NCBI GenBank assembly: GCA_017640785.1
Contig: JAEPPZ010000009.1
Location: forward strand, 62,001-126,000
Direction of reading: 5' to 3'
DNA from: Balneola sp.
Lineage (GTDB): Bacteria; Bacteroidota; Rhodothermia; Balneolales; Balneolaceae
Length of the DNA stretch: 64,000 nucleotides
Shown here: piece after piece, positions 36,208-46,048 of the stretch
How the letters are laid out: each line of letters begins with the position of its first letter
How positions within the stretch are numbered: the stretch's first letter is position 1
Made by a program: the position numbers and the translations under genes
Notes under the pieces: model-generated
Told to the model about the DNA's origin: nothing
Databases searched by the model: none
The model's input: only the letters and a program-made list of their open reading frames with translations

Positions 36208-36411
36208 TCAGTCGCTCTCAGATTCACCCGAAAACGCTCTTGTGATACGCTGGTTCATAAGGCGGCGATAATTTTCATACTCATACTTACTAACCGTAAA
36301 GTCGGATTTATACTCGCCATCAAAACACTCAACAAGTAACTTATTTTCTTTTTCCGTTTCTGAGATGGTAACCTGGACTTTTCCTAGTTTGTAAGATTCT
36401 ATTTCTTTCAT
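36208..36411 (-). CDS. Small hypothetical protein
   Basis: 67 residues, charged, soluble; KEIESYKLGKVQVTISETEK then a beta-hairpin-like middle and a SGESESD tail. Convergent with the DUF5706 gene, abutting its stop codon. Family not recognised. Confidence 0.55.
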   Translation of the reverse strand: MKEIESYKLGKVQVTISETEKENKLLVECFDGEYKSDFTVSKYEYENYRRLMNQRITRAFSGESESD

Positions 36412-36462
36412 AAATGTATTTCGTTTTGCTAAAGATAGGCAGATCGAAATTAAATGGTGAAC

Positions 36463-37521
36463 CTATTCTTTGCAGCCCCAGCCGGAATGTTTCTTTTGAT
36501 TAGCTTTTTTGCCAAACTCAGGAGCTTTATAAAAAACCGTCATTCCATAAAAGTGAAGGGGTTCAGAATATATATTTAGATCCTTGCAATCTGCATTATC
36601 AGTAAAAAGTGGTTTTTTAGAAGTCTTTTGGAGGTGTTCTGAATAGCTGTTTGACAATTCTTCTAAGTTATCATCAAATGCAGTTAACCAGTACACAGAA
36701 ATAGTTACCATCGTAGAAAGGTTTGAACTAAGTTTATCAAACGCGTGCTGAGCAAAAAAGTCAGCGAAAACTCCATTGGGGATAGAGTCGTTTTTCTCTA
36801 AAAGGTCAAACTTTTCCATCGACATATAAGACAGGTGTAAATTTTGAGGAGAAGCTACAGCAACATCTGTTACCGCTCTTAATTTCTCCATCATGTATGG
36901 GTTACCGTTATTACAAGTTGAAAGAATAGTTACATCAAAATGTGAAGAGAATTTCTTTAAGTCGTTCGTGAATATCTCAGTATCAAAATTCATGTCAGAC
37001 ATGGATCGGTGATAGTTTCGATCTTTGAAAGTGGGAATCTCATGACCAAAGTAGATCAAATATTCCTTAGTATCTTTTTTTGAGGAATAGGATTGATAGA
37101 TCTGAGCTTCTGTTGTAAACCCGCCATCTATGGGGGAGTAGTTACCTTTATTTAGCAGTTTTCCGTTTCTGTAATGATAGAAAACCCGATCTTTTTTGGG
37201 GAAGAAAAGGAATGCTTTCCGTTCAGGTTTCTGGTGAAATATAAAAACCTCTCCTTTTTTAGCGTTCCGGGCAGTTTCAATAGACTCCTTAAGAGCTTCT
37301 TCGTTTGCCTTTTTAGCTTCTCCCTGATCATGGTATAGGTAATTGGCATCTGCATGAATCAAAGATATGATACGATAATGAACCTCGCCGGGATGTTGTT
37401 TTTGGGAAATTGTTTTGGAGCCGGAGCATCCGATAGTGAGAAAAACCGCAACAAGTAAAAAGACCACATTATAAGAATGCGGCCTTTTTTTAAGTATAGT
37501 TTGTACTGGTTTATTTATCAA
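36463..37521 (-). CDS. Clostripain/caspase-fold lipoprotein
   Basis: 352 residues. Lipoprotein signal VVFLLVAVFLTIGCSGSK. The domain has the clostripain (C11) arrangement: EYLIYFGHEIPTF, where a His follows a hydrophobic strand, and VTILSTCNNGNPYMMEKL, where a Cys follows the next strand, the two residues of the catalytic dyad. It overlaps the upstream gene by 4 bases (ATGA). Probably a surface cysteine peptidase; activity is not proven because the usual D/A-C context is altered (STC). A hairpin with T-runs at 37460-37487 lies inside the 5' end. Confidence 0.72.
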   Translation of the reverse strand: MINKPVQTILKKRPHSYNVVFLLVAVFLTIGCSGSKTISQKQHPGEVHYRIISLIHADANYLYHDQGEAKKANEEALKESIETARNAKKGEVFIFHQKPERKAFLFFPKKDRVFYHYRNGKLLNKGNYSPIDGGFTTEAQIYQSYSSKKDTKEYLIYFGHEIPTFKDRNYHRSMSDMNFDTEIFTNDLKKFSSHFDVTILSTCNNGNPYMMEKLRAVTDVAVASPQNLHLSYMSMEKFDLLEKNDSIPNGVFADFFAQHAFDKLSSNLSTMVTISVYWLTAFDDNLEELSNSYSEHLQKTSKKPLFTDNADCKDLNIYSEPLHFYGMTVFYKAPEFGKKANQKKHSGWGCKE

Positions 37522-37958
37522 AGCAGAAGCAAAATGATAATGATCAGTAACAGTGTGGTTACTCCAATAGTAACTGTGTCAGCCTGCTCCAGATCTTGTT
37601 GCACAAAATTAGCAAAGTTATTCAGGTTGTTGTTAGGAACTTTATTAAAACCATTTGTTCCATTTAACTCACTCTTTTTATCCTGAATATCACTTTTGAA
37701 TACTGCCAACCCTTCTTTTTCAGAAGCGGGGACTACGCTCATAGACTCAACTCTCTCAATGGAAGTAATCAAATCGTCAAACGAGTCATTTAAAATATCT
37801 CTTTTTGTCTCCGGAGTCTCCGCTTTTTCTACACTTTCAACCATTTTGTTGATGTGTTTTTTGAACATTGTTTCTGCATCAGCACTTGATTGCGCATTGA
37901 TGGGAGACACAAGTCCAACAAAAGCTAAAGTTAATACCGAGAATATGAATTTTTTCAT
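37518..37958 (-). CDS. Exported hypothetical protein with C-terminal anchor
   Basis: 146 residues. Signal peptide KKFIFSVLTLAFVGLVSPIN, a helical region rich in E/K/D (about 25-115), and a C-terminal hydrophobic anchor VTTLLLIIIILLLL. First gene of a two-gene unit with the clostripain-like lipoprotein. No family recognised. Confidence 0.68.
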   Translation of the reverse strand: MKKFIFSVLTLAFVGLVSPINAQSSADAETMFKKHINKMVESVEKAETPETKRDILNDSFDDLITSIERVESMSVVPASEKEGLAVFKSDIQDKKSELNGTNGFNKVPNNNLNNFANFVQQDLEQADTVTIGVTTLLLIIIILLLL

Positions 37959-38056
37959 TTTTTAATCCGTTTGTTAGTATTGATATTACTTTAATGGAAT
38001 AAAACCGCTTTCAGTTCCGTATTTTAAAAAACTAAATGAAACAGACTTTCAGATAA

Positions 38057-38524
38057 GTGAACAAAAGACTAACAATTTTAATAGCTGTAGGAATTTTTTT
38101 AGGGGCATTCCTTTACTCATCCTTAAAAAGCGTTGAACCTCAAAAGATCGAAAATGCTCCAAACTGGATCTCGCTGGAAGCCGCTCAAAAAGAAGCCATA
38201 GAAAATGATAAACTCATTATGGTTGATGTTTACGAGGTGGGTTGTAAATATTGCAGAGCCATGGAAAGAGAGGTTTATCCCGACACTACAGTTCGGATAG
38301 TAATAGATCAAGGCTATATACCGGTTAAGCTTGACGGGAACTCTGAAGAGCTAATCCGATTTAACGGAGAAGAAATTGCTGCCAGAGATTTTGCACAAAG
38401 TAAAGGTGCATATGCTTTTCCTACTGTTTTGGTATTAACGGCTGATGGAAAAGTTGTTAAGAAGAGAACAGGCTTTATGAATGTTGATGAATTAAGACAG
38501 TTTCTTTATAACCCGGGCTCCTGA
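38057..38524 (+). CDS. Thioredoxin-fold exported protein
   Basis: 155 residues from GTG. N-terminal membrane anchor or signal (LTILIAVGIFLGAFLYSS), then a thioredoxin fold with the redox motif C-K-Y-C in VDVYEVGCKYCRAMEREVY and a cis-Pro at AYAFPTVLVLTADG. Similar to thioredoxin-related proteins of the DUF255/SoxW type. Likely a periplasmic disulfide reductase. TGA stop. Confidence 0.88.
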   Translation: MNKRLTILIAVGIFLGAFLYSSLKSVEPQKIENAPNWISLEAAQKEAIENDKLIMVDVYEVGCKYCRAMEREVYPDTTVRIVIDQGYIPVKLDGNSEELIRFNGEEIAARDFAQSKGAYAFPTVLVLTADGKVVKKRTGFMNVDELRQFLYNPGS

Positions 38525-38551
38525 TCAAAAGAGCTCAAAATGGATATAATT

Positions 38552-39697
38552 ATGAATAAAAAACTACAATCAGTATTAAGTATTTTAACAATAGCTTTGT
38601 TGATCATTGCTTGTGCAGAAAAACCAAATACAAACGGAACCGATGGCGGAGAAAATACTGCCAAGGAATTAAAAGTTTCTCCCGAGCTGTATTTTAGTGG
38701 AGTATCTATTCCGTGGGGAATGGCCTGGCTCCCGGATGGAGATATGTTGATCACAGACCGTTCAGGAAAACTGCTTAGAGTAAAAGACGGAAATTTAGTA
38801 GCAGAAATTTCAGGCGTACCTGAAGTGTTAGCCCGAAGTCAAGGCGGTTTGTTGGATATAGAAATGCATCCAGATTATGAGTCTAACGGCTGGATCTACA
38901 TAACCTATTCTTCAACTGAAGGCGAAGGAGAAGGAGCAAATACAGCTATAATGAGAGCAAAGCTTGAAAATAATGCTCTTGTTGAATCGGAAGTGCTGTA
39001 CAAAGCAACGCCGAACACAACCAGAGGTCAGCATTATGGAAGTCGTATCGCTTTTGATGGTGATGGATATCTTTACTTTTCGGTTGGTGATCGTGGTAAC
39101 AGAGATGTTCTTCCTCAGGATCTATCTAAAGATGGCGGGAAAATTTACAGGCTGAATGACGATGGATCAGTTCCTTCTGATAATCCATTTGTAACTGAAG
39201 ACGGCGCCATTGACGCTGTGTTTTCATATGGCCACAGAAACCCACAGGGAATGACAACACATCCCGAAACCGGTAAAATCTGGGCGCATGAGCACGGACC
39301 GCGTGGAGGTGACGAATTGAACTATATTGAAGCCGGAAAAAATTACGGATGGCCGGTAATCAGTTATGGTATAAATTATAACGGTACGTCGTTTACAGAC
39401 ATGACTGAAAAAGAAGGAATGGAGCAACCTAAAACATATTGGGATCCATCTATTGCGCCTTCCGGGCTAGATTTTGTAACCAGTGATCTATATCCGGGAT
39501 GGCAGGGAAAAGCCATTGTTGGCTCTTTGAAATTCAATTATCTGGTTATAGTTGAGTTGGATGGTACAGAAGTGAAAAATAGAACGATCGTTTTAGAAGA
39601 CATTGGGAGAGTTAGAAACGTAAAACAAGGTCCGGACGGTTATATTTATGTAGCTGTGGATGGAGAGGGGGTTTATAAGATCCTTCCTGAGAACTAA
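38552..39697 (+). CDS. PQQ-dependent sugar dehydrogenase-like lipoprotein
   Basis: 381 residues from ATG at 38552; the ATG at 38540 is 4 codons earlier and less likely. Lipoprotein signal SILTIALLIIACAEKP. Six-bladed soluble-glucose-dehydrogenase-type propeller: IPWGMAWLPDGDMLITDRSG, GGLLDIEMHPDYESNGWIYI, FSYGHRNPQGMTTHPETGKI, WAHEHGPRGGDELNYIEAG and YPGWQGKAIVGSL. The His and Arg residues of these motifs bind PQQ in the family. Probably oxidises sugars in the periplasm. Confidence 0.92.
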   Translation: MNKKLQSVLSILTIALLIIACAEKPNTNGTDGGENTAKELKVSPELYFSGVSIPWGMAWLPDGDMLITDRSGKLLRVKDGNLVAEISGVPEVLARSQGGLLDIEMHPDYESNGWIYITYSSTEGEGEGANTAIMRAKLENNALVESEVLYKATPNTTRGQHYGSRIAFDGDGYLYFSVGDRGNRDVLPQDLSKDGGKIYRLNDDGSVPSDNPFVTEDGAIDAVFSYGHRNPQGMTTHPETGKIWAHEHGPRGGDELNYIEAGKNYGWPVISYGINYNGTSFTDMTEKEGMEQPKTYWDPSIAPSGLDFVTSDLYPGWQGKAIVGSLKFNYLVIVELDGTEVKNRTIVLEDIGRVRNVKQGPDGYIYVAVDGEGVYKILPEN

Positions 39698-39718
39698 ACC
39701 CGAAGAGGTTCGAATATT

Positions 39719-39758
39719 AAAAAAGTGTCTGCTTTAATTAGTTAGACACTTTTTTTGT
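39719..39758. terminator. Bidirectional terminator
   Basis: Stem AAAAGTGTCT / AGACACTTTT with T-runs on both strands, between the sugar dehydrogenase and the convergent membrane-protein gene whose stop codon lies in the loop. Confidence 0.8.
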
Positions 39759-40553
39759 GTCTTTTATTTCTATTTCATCAAAACCTTCATATTCATTCTC
39801 CGGAATAGAAATAGATTCAGATGAAGAAGCAGTACTAACTTTTTGGCGACGCTCCAGAATTTGTTGAAGGCGATCCACCAGGTCAACCAGGCGGCCCTTT
39901 TTTAATCGTTTTCTTTTATTCATAAAGCGGGCATACAGAAAAGATAAAAGTCCGAAAATTCCGAACATGATTATTCCAACTCCTTGGTCGTTACCCATCG
40001 CGCCAAAGACGGCACCGGCAAACATCATGATCGAAGCAAATATTCCCGCCACTACAGGCAGATAAAGTTTGTTGAAGGTTTTCATGCTCTGCTTTACTGA
40101 GATCTTTAAAGCGCCTCTGGATTCTTCGAACAGAACCTGAGTAGAATTTTGAGAAGACAGGAATCTTGAAAGTCCTTTGGGCCGTGCTTTCCAAAGCGTT
40201 TTATTCTTGCGATGCTTTAGTTCGCCAACGGTATTGAAATGATATTCAATTTGTCCCTTGAGTTCTTTAAGCGTTTCAGGGTTCAAACTTGAAGAAGAAA
40301 AACCTATCACTTCTGCATTAGAAAAGCCGGCATCTAAAATCATGGGTTCATCAACCGGAATTCCCTGATGCTCCAGTAAAGCCTCACAAACGAAAGCACG
40401 GTTCAATTTAAGAGAGTCAGTAATTTCGAAAAGAGCCGGGTACTCTTCTTCCAGATCAGCTAAAGGAACTTGAGAAGACGAGCCATAGAATTTTTGGAAC
40501 ATCGTAGCCCGGTTTACAATCCGTCTTATCTCATCGTCCTTTAGATCAGCCAT
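39738..40553 (-). CDS. Hypothetical membrane protein
   Basis: 271 residues. A soluble N-terminal region (residues 1-165, with a helix-rich ADLKDDEIRRIVNRATMFQK) resembles those used with SHOCT/DUF1707-type sensors, two membrane spans (LYLPVVAGIFASIMMFAGAV and GVGIIMFGIFGLLSFLYARF) follow, then a Lys/Arg-rich tail. It lies 18 bases downstream of hslO and may be co-expressed. Family not firmly identified. Confidence 0.7.
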   Translation of the reverse strand: MADLKDDEIRRIVNRATMFQKFYGSSSQVPLADLEEEYPALFEITDSLKLNRAFVCEALLEHQGIPVDEPMILDAGFSNAEVIGFSSSSLNPETLKELKGQIEYHFNTVGELKHRKNKTLWKARPKGLSRFLSSQNSTQVLFEESRGALKISVKQSMKTFNKLYLPVVAGIFASIMMFAGAVFGAMGNDQGVGIIMFGIFGLLSFLYARFMNKRKRLKKGRLVDLVDRLQQILERRQKVSTASSSESISIPENEYEGFDEIEIKDTKKVSN

Positions 40554-40571
40554 AATCTATTTGTTAGTTAG

Positions 40572-41474
40572 CTAGTTCATTTTTGCTTTCGCAGAAGTTA
40601 TTAATTCAGCGATCTCCTCTTTCGAGATTTCCTCTCTATTGTTGCAATACTGGCATACAATTTCCTGAGACTCTCCCTTCATTTCTTTCAGGTCATCATA
40701 ATTCAGCATTGACAATGCATTCAGAAAGCGGTCTTTACTGCAGCGGCAGAAGAAATCAACAAGCTGGCGCGAAAGTTCTTTTACCTTGATCGGCGACATT
40801 ACTTTGTGCATCACGTCGTCGATGTATTGACCATCTTCGAAGAATTTATGAACCGCAGGAAAGGAACTAAGTCGTTCCTGAAGCATATCAATTTGCCCGT
40901 CAGGTGCGTCGGGTAGTTTTTGGATCAACAGCCCTCCCGCTTCGGTTACTTCACCGTTTTTATCCATCCCTACATCTAAAATAAGTGCGGAATCAACCTG
41001 TTCAGATTGAGTAAGATAGTGAGCGATGTCGGATGTAACGTCACCATTTATCAATTGAATGGTACTCGTTCTTGGCTCCGCTTCATTGTACAGTGTTTTG
41101 GAAAATGTAAGTACACCAAGTCCAAGTCCCTGCCCGAATGTTGTGGATGAATCAGTATAATCCAGTTCTGCAGAAGGGTTAGCAACGTAACCGCGTACTT
41201 CACCAAGACTATTCGCCTCGGCAACTAAAAAACCGATCGGACCATTGCCTTCCATACGGAGTCGAATACGCTCCTCTCCTTTAAGCTCGGAAGCCATTAA
41301 CATTGTGGCTGTAAGTGCTCTTCCCAGAATAACAGTATTCAAAAGCGAAAGATCATGTCTTTCCCTTGCTTCTTTTACAAGCTCAGTTGTTTTTACTACA
41401 GAGATTTTAAAATGGCCGTCTTTAGAGATTCCCTTTATAAGGCGATCTTTAAACTCGAATTCCTTCTTGTTCAT
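40572..41474 (-). CDS. hslO: Redox-regulated holdase chaperone Hsp33
   Basis: 300 residues. Protects unfolding proteins under oxidative stress in the cytosol. The zinc-binding switch is present as C-x-C (DFFCRCSKDRF) and, about 27 residues later, C-x-x-C (IVCQYCNNREE). The N-domain carries AEANSLGEVRGYVANP and TSTIQLINGDVTSDIAHYLT. Length typical. Confidence 0.97.
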   Translation of the reverse strand: MNKKEFEFKDRLIKGISKDGHFKISVVKTTELVKEARERHDLSLLNTVILGRALTATMLMASELKGEERIRLRMEGNGPIGFLVAEANSLGEVRGYVANPSAELDYTDSSTTFGQGLGLGVLTFSKTLYNEAEPRTSTIQLINGDVTSDIAHYLTQSEQVDSALILDVGMDKNGEVTEAGGLLIQKLPDAPDGQIDMLQERLSSFPAVHKFFEDGQYIDDVMHKVMSPIKVKELSRQLVDFFCRCSKDRFLNALSMLNYDDLKEMKGESQEIVCQYCNNREEISKEEIAELITSAKAKMN

Positions 41475-41766
41475 GAATGTAACTTCTTAATGAATAGGAT
41501 TTATTGAATCCGTAAAGATAAGGATATTTGAGCGAGAATAAACGAATGGCCACAGAGAGAGTTTCTATCAGAGGGATAGAGAATCGCTTCTGGGTAGCTG
41601 TTAACTATCAGCCGTTAGCTTTTGTGTTTCCAGGGTCACTAAAGCTAACGGCTAACGATTTCAAAAAGTCAAAAACAGGATTGCTCTTGAGGGTGGGATT
41701 TGATTACTAATAAACGCTCAAGTCTCAACACTATTAACTCATCACTGCCAACTAATCACTACTAAC

Positions 41767-42942
41767 TCACTTCCGGTCATTCAAATACATTTCGCCCATT
41801 CTTCCGGAAAAGTGACCTTTGGAAGAGTAGATCTTATGAGTTTTGCCAACCTGAGCAATTCTTCTTTCAGCAAGTTTGTTGGAAGCAACATAAGTTGGAA
41901 TTTCATTCTCTTCAGAGAAATTCAGAATATCTAAAATAGTGTCGTAGATCTTTCCTGCTTTTTGCAAGCATCGTTCTTCGTTATAGCCTTCCAGTTCTCC
42001 TGCAACATTGATCAGCCCACCTGCATTAATCACATAATCAGGAGCATAAATGATACCTTTATTCATTAATTCCATGCCGTGAAGGTCTTCGTTATCGAGC
42101 ACGTTATTTGCGCCACCTGCAATAATATCACATTTGAACTGTCCCATGGTATCATCGTTGATCACTCCACCCAAAGCACATGGAGTAAAAATATCTACAT
42201 CAAGGCCGTAGATCTCGTCTGGACTAACCAAAGTACCATTTACTTCTTCAGCAAGAGCTTTTGCTTTTTCTTCATAGATATCAGAGATAAAAAGCTTAGC
42301 GCCTTCTTTAGCAGCGTGGCGAGCAAAAGTTGAAGCTACATTTCCCGCGCCTTGAAGTGCAATCTTCTTTCCTTCTAAAGAGTCGCTTCCATACGCTTTT
42401 TTAGCACACGCTTTAACGCCCATATACACTCCGTAAGCAGTAACAGGAGATGGATTACCGCTTCCGCCCATAGACTTAGGAATACCGGTCACAAACTTGG
42501 TTTCGGAATAAACCCATTCCATATTCTCTTCTTCCATTCCAACATCTTCTGCTGTTATGTAACGACCGCCAAGTCCATCCACAAAACGTCCAAAAGCTCG
42601 AAACAACATTTCTGTTTTATCTTTATGCGGGTCACCGATGATGACGGCTTTACCACCACCCAGATTTAAACCTGAAATAGCTGCTTTATAAGTCATGCCA
42701 CGAGACAATCTAAGAACATCTTTAAGAGCGGCAGCCTCGTTTTCGTAATTCCACATTCGGGTTCCGCCAAGAGCAGGGCCAAGAGTTGTATCATGAATCG
42801 CAATAATGGCACGTAATCCGGATTCAGGATCTGAACACATTACAATTTGTTCATGCCCTTTTGTTTGAAGAGCGTTAAATATTGGAAAATTCGGATCAAG
42901 TTCTTTTTTATTCATGGTGTTTTGGATCGTTGCTTCAGTCAT
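41767..42942 (-). CDS. Glu/Leu/Phe/Val dehydrogenase (branched-chain type)
   Basis: About 391 residues from ATG at 42942; upstream in-frame ATG codons at 43026 (28 residues earlier) give an unlikely leader, and ATG 42915 is also possible. Oxidatively deaminates an amino acid with NAD. Signature LNLGGGKAVIIGDPHKDKTE with the catalytic Lys pair (MTYKAAISGLNLGGGKAV), GGRYITAEDVGMEEENMEWV, Rossmann GAGNVASTFARHAAKEGA and DYVINAGGLINVAGEL. Substrate preference for Leu/Val over Glu or Phe is likely from the short length, not proven. Confidence 0.9.
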   Translation of the reverse strand: MTEATIQNTMNKKELDPNFPIFNALQTKGHEQIVMCSDPESGLRAIIAIHDTTLGPALGGTRMWNYENEAAALKDVLRLSRGMTYKAAISGLNLGGGKAVIIGDPHKDKTEMLFRAFGRFVDGLGGRYITAEDVGMEEENMEWVYSETKFVTGIPKSMGGSGNPSPVTAYGVYMGVKACAKKAYGSDSLEGKKIALQGAGNVASTFARHAAKEGAKLFISDIYEEKAKALAEEVNGTLVSPDEIYGLDVDIFTPCALGGVINDDTMGQFKCDIIAGGANNVLDNEDLHGMELMNKGIIYAPDYVINAGGLINVAGELEGYNEERCLQKAGKIYDTILDILNFSEENEIPTYVASNKLAERRIAQVGKTHKIYSSKGHFSGRMGEMYLNDRK

Positions 42943-43306
42943 TCTAAAAATTCTCTTACTAAGTTCTAAATTCGATTTTATGGAAACGCTTCCATGGGCT
43001 CTGCAAATCTTTGTACTCTTTTGCATTTACTACGGATCTGCCAAATTCAATTAAGCCTTCAAATATAAGAAAACATCAACTATATATGGGGTTTTAAAGG
43101 CATAATTTTATAAACGACGGCGCTGAAATGGAGATCAGGGAATTTAAGCACACATTAAAGGGGTTTAAAAAAATATTTAATCTTGTAACAGATTAAGTTT
43201 TTTAGCTACGATATTGTATTTTAAAAGAAATAAGCATAGATGCTTTGGCGCTTAGGTTTGACCACCTCGCAGCCTTTTATGAATAAAAAAATAAATAAGG
43301 TAAACC
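42943..43306. other. Non-coding stretch between the dehydrogenase and recJ
   Basis: The short in-frame ATGs upstream of the dehydrogenase are judged not to be the start. The rest holds only a small dyad TTAATCTTGTAACAGATTAA (43178-43197) and A/T-rich sequence near 43200, where promoters for the divergent dehydrogenase and recJ are expected. No gene or RNA is recognised. Confidence 0.5.
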
Positions 43307-45007
43307 ATGTCATTCCGCTGGGTATTCGCGCAGCAGGGCGAGGACACCCGTACGTCTGCACTAAAGCAGAAGCTCGGAGTCCCGGCCAAAATAGCCGAAT
43401 TATTGGCTATCCGCGGTATAGAAACATATGATGATGCAAAACTCTTTTTCAGACCAACAATAGACAGAATTTATGATCCATTCCTGATGAAGGACATGGA
43501 TCAGGCAGCCAACCGGCTAGCACTGGCTATTCGCGATGGCGAGAGGGTACTCGTTTATGGTGATTACGACGTAGACGGAACCACAGCTACGTCGTGTCTA
43601 TACATTTTTTTAAAGAAGTTTGGTGTGGATGTGGATTATTATATCCCACACCGGTTTAAAGAAGGCTACGGAATCAATCCTGATGGAATAAAGTACGCCG
43701 AAGATACAGGGTCTCACCTCATTGTGTCTGTTGATTGTGGCATTACTGCCATAAAAGAAGCGCTGGTTGCTAAAGAAAAAGGAATCGATCTTATTATATG
43801 TGATCATCATAATGTTGGCGATGAGATTCCGGATGCATTAGCTGTTTTAGATCCGAAAAGACCGGACTGTAATTACCCTTTTGATGGACTTTCAGGTGCA
43901 GGAGTTGGGTTCAAACTTATTCAGGGTACAATCTCAAGGCTTGGGCTGCCTAAAAAAGTGGCGTATCAGTTTTTAGATCTTGTGGCGATTTCCATTGCAT
44001 CAGATATAGTACCTATTGTGGATGAAAACCGCATTCTTATGAAGGAAGGACTCACCATGATCCGAAAGAAACCAAGAGTAGGAATTAAGGCTTTGTTGGA
44101 TCTTATCAAGATGCCAAGAGAGGATATTAACACTACGAAGATCGTTTTTTCTATAGGCCCAAGGATCAATGCTGCAGGGCGTATGGGTGATGCAACAACA
44201 GCAGTTCAATTGATGATTGCTGAAAGCGAAGCAAAAGGGAAAGCGTTTGCCCATGAGTTGGAATCGGTGAATATGCGTCGGCGCGACAAAGACAGCAAAA
44301 CCATGGAGGAAGCGTTGGCAATGATCGATGATGTAATGGATCTTGACGAAACCTCTATTATGGTTCTGTACAAAGAGGATTGGCATTTGGGTGTGATCGG
44401 GATAGTGGCTTCACGATTGGTGGATCTGTATCACCGGCCTGCGATCATGTTAAGCAGTGTTGAAGGAGTAATAAAAGGTTCGGGCAGAAGCATAAAAGGC
44501 TTTAACATCTACAACGCCATGAAAAAATGTGAAGACTTGTTAGAGCAATTCGGAGGACATGAATTTGCAGCTGGTCTTACCATAAAAGATGGAAAACTTT
44601 CAGAGTTTAAAAGGCGCATGAATGAGATCGCTTATTTGGATCTTTCAGAAAACTCTTTTGAACCGGAGCTTCAAATTGACACAGAGTTGCCCCTGGAAGA
44701 TATTGACATGAAATTTTGGAAGTTATTGAATCAATTTGAGCCATTTGGTCCACATAACTTAAGGCCAATTTTTGCCAGTCGTAAAGTAGAGGCGGTTGGT
44801 GTGCCTACTATTGTAGGAAACGGGCATTTAAAGATGAAAGTTAAACAAGGCAATTCAGGAGTCTTTGATGCGATCGGATTTAATATGCATGAGTATTTAC
44901 CATTTGTTCGTAAAGAAACCTTTGATATGGCCTATGTAGTTGAAGAAAATCATTGGAATGGACGCAGAACACTTCAGATAAGAATTAAAGATATTCATCA
45001 GAATTAG
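43307..45007 (+). CDS. recJ: Single-strand-specific exonuclease RecJ
   Basis: 566 residues. 5'-3' ssDNA exonuclease of recombination and mismatch repair. DHH-family motifs: RVLVYGDYDVDGTTATS, HLIVSVDCGIT, LIICDHHNVGDEIPDALAVL, GLSGAGVGFKL and, in DHHA1, GHEFAAGLTIKDGK. An OB-like C-terminal domain follows (FGPHNLRPIFASRKVEAVG). Full length. Confidence 0.97.
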   Translation: MSFRWVFAQQGEDTRTSALKQKLGVPAKIAELLAIRGIETYDDAKLFFRPTIDRIYDPFLMKDMDQAANRLALAIRDGERVLVYGDYDVDGTTATSCLYIFLKKFGVDVDYYIPHRFKEGYGINPDGIKYAEDTGSHLIVSVDCGITAIKEALVAKEKGIDLIICDHHNVGDEIPDALAVLDPKRPDCNYPFDGLSGAGVGFKLIQGTISRLGLPKKVAYQFLDLVAISIASDIVPIVDENRILMKEGLTMIRKKPRVGIKALLDLIKMPREDINTTKIVFSIGPRINAAGRMGDATTAVQLMIAESEAKGKAFAHELESVNMRRRDKDSKTMEEALAMIDDVMDLDETSIMVLYKEDWHLGVIGIVASRLVDLYHRPAIMLSSVEGVIKGSGRSIKGFNIYNAMKKCEDLLEQFGGHEFAAGLTIKDGKLSEFKRRMNEIAYLDLSENSFEPELQIDTELPLEDIDMKFWKLLNQFEPFGPHNLRPIFASRKVEAVGVPTIVGNGHLKMKVKQGNSGVFDAIGFNMHEYLPFVRKETFDMAYVVEENHWNGRRTLQIRIKDIHQN

Positions 45008-45922
45008 TGATGAAATAAATTCCAAAACTCATTTAGGGTGATCCCGAACTTGTTTCGGGATCTTTGTGAAGGCTGTTAGTTTAATCAGATTTCTCGGCTC
45101 TGTTTTCTAACCCACTCCCGTCCCCTCCCTAAGATTAAGGAGGGGAGCTCTTTAGGAGCAACAAGAGTCAGATGAGCTAGAAATGATTTTCAAAAGCAAA
45201 GTCATCCTGATTCCGAAGTTTCGGGACGAAGGATCTGCACGATTAAAGAATTAGTTCAGAATCAATATAGGTTTACCTTCCTTTGATCTGGTCATTCCTG
45301 CGGATGCAGGAATCTGGATCGTTATCACAGGTATGTGTCTCTAAACCAATCCAGATCTCGGGCATACGCCGCGAGATGACCTGAATTGGATTTGTACCAA
45401 GATCGGGTGCCACCAACACAGCCTGTAAATAACCGCCGGGCGTGAACGCCCTTCTGGCTTAAATTTAGGAGTATGATTTTAAACCAGCAGGTCCTTCAGG
45501 GCCGGCGCGTTGTGTTTATTTTATGTCAACCAATAAATCCGGGAATCAACATTCTGTGAAGTTGATTACGATAAAATTCCGAGTTTGCAATCCTTTGTAG
45601 GGGCGATTCATGAATCGCCCCTACAAAGGATTTTATATTAATAATTTGGATTATGGCATGAATATGATTCAACATTACTATGCCAGCACAAATTTATTCA
45701 TTTACATTTTAATCCGGTTCCGATGATGTGCGTCGGAACCAGACCTTACCGGCCACGAAACAGATTCTTGGGCTCTGAGTAGTTCGCCTCTCTTGTCACA
45801 GAAAGAGCAGAAGCTTTTCAAGACGAATAAAAACAGAACTACTTTCAATTTGGTATTGCTGTTAGATAATAATCCTGATATCTTTGTCGCCCTTCAAGCT
45901 ATCAGCTTAAAGGAAAATCTAC
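45008..45922. other. Repeat-rich non-coding stretch
   Basis: No convincing gene. It holds a chain of dyads: GATCCCGAA/TTCGGGATC (45040-45062, a likely recJ terminator), CCCCTCC...GGAGGGG (about 45121-45147), ATTCCTGCGGATGCAGGAAT (45290-45310), a hairpin around GGGCGTGAACGCCC (45437-45450), and the REP palindrome at 45591-45630. This looks like a landing zone for dispersed palindromic repeats before the tRNA gene. Confidence 0.6.
45591..45630. repeat. REP-type palindrome 4
   Basis: Perfect 40-base palindrome, arms TCCTTTGTAGGGGCGATTCA and TGAATCGCCCCTACAAAGGA, with the same core as the palindromes around the RAYT gene 31 kb away. Shows the family is dispersed in the genome. Confidence 0.9.
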
Positions 45923-45995
<73 letters not shown>

Positions 45996-46003
45996 CAAGA
46001 TTA

Positions 46004-46048
46004 TAAAGCCCTGTAAGACATAGAGATATGAGCTTTCAGGGCTTTTTT
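46004..46048 (+). terminator. Terminator downstream of tRNA-Phe
   Basis: AAAGCCCTG pairs with CAGGGCTTTTTT across an internal loop, with a T run at 46042. Confidence 0.8.

Noticed and set aside
41528-41710. Possible 60-residue gene on the plus strand
   Set aside because: No ribosome binding site, low-complexity repeats such as GCTAACGGCTAACG, and no family; likely non-coding.
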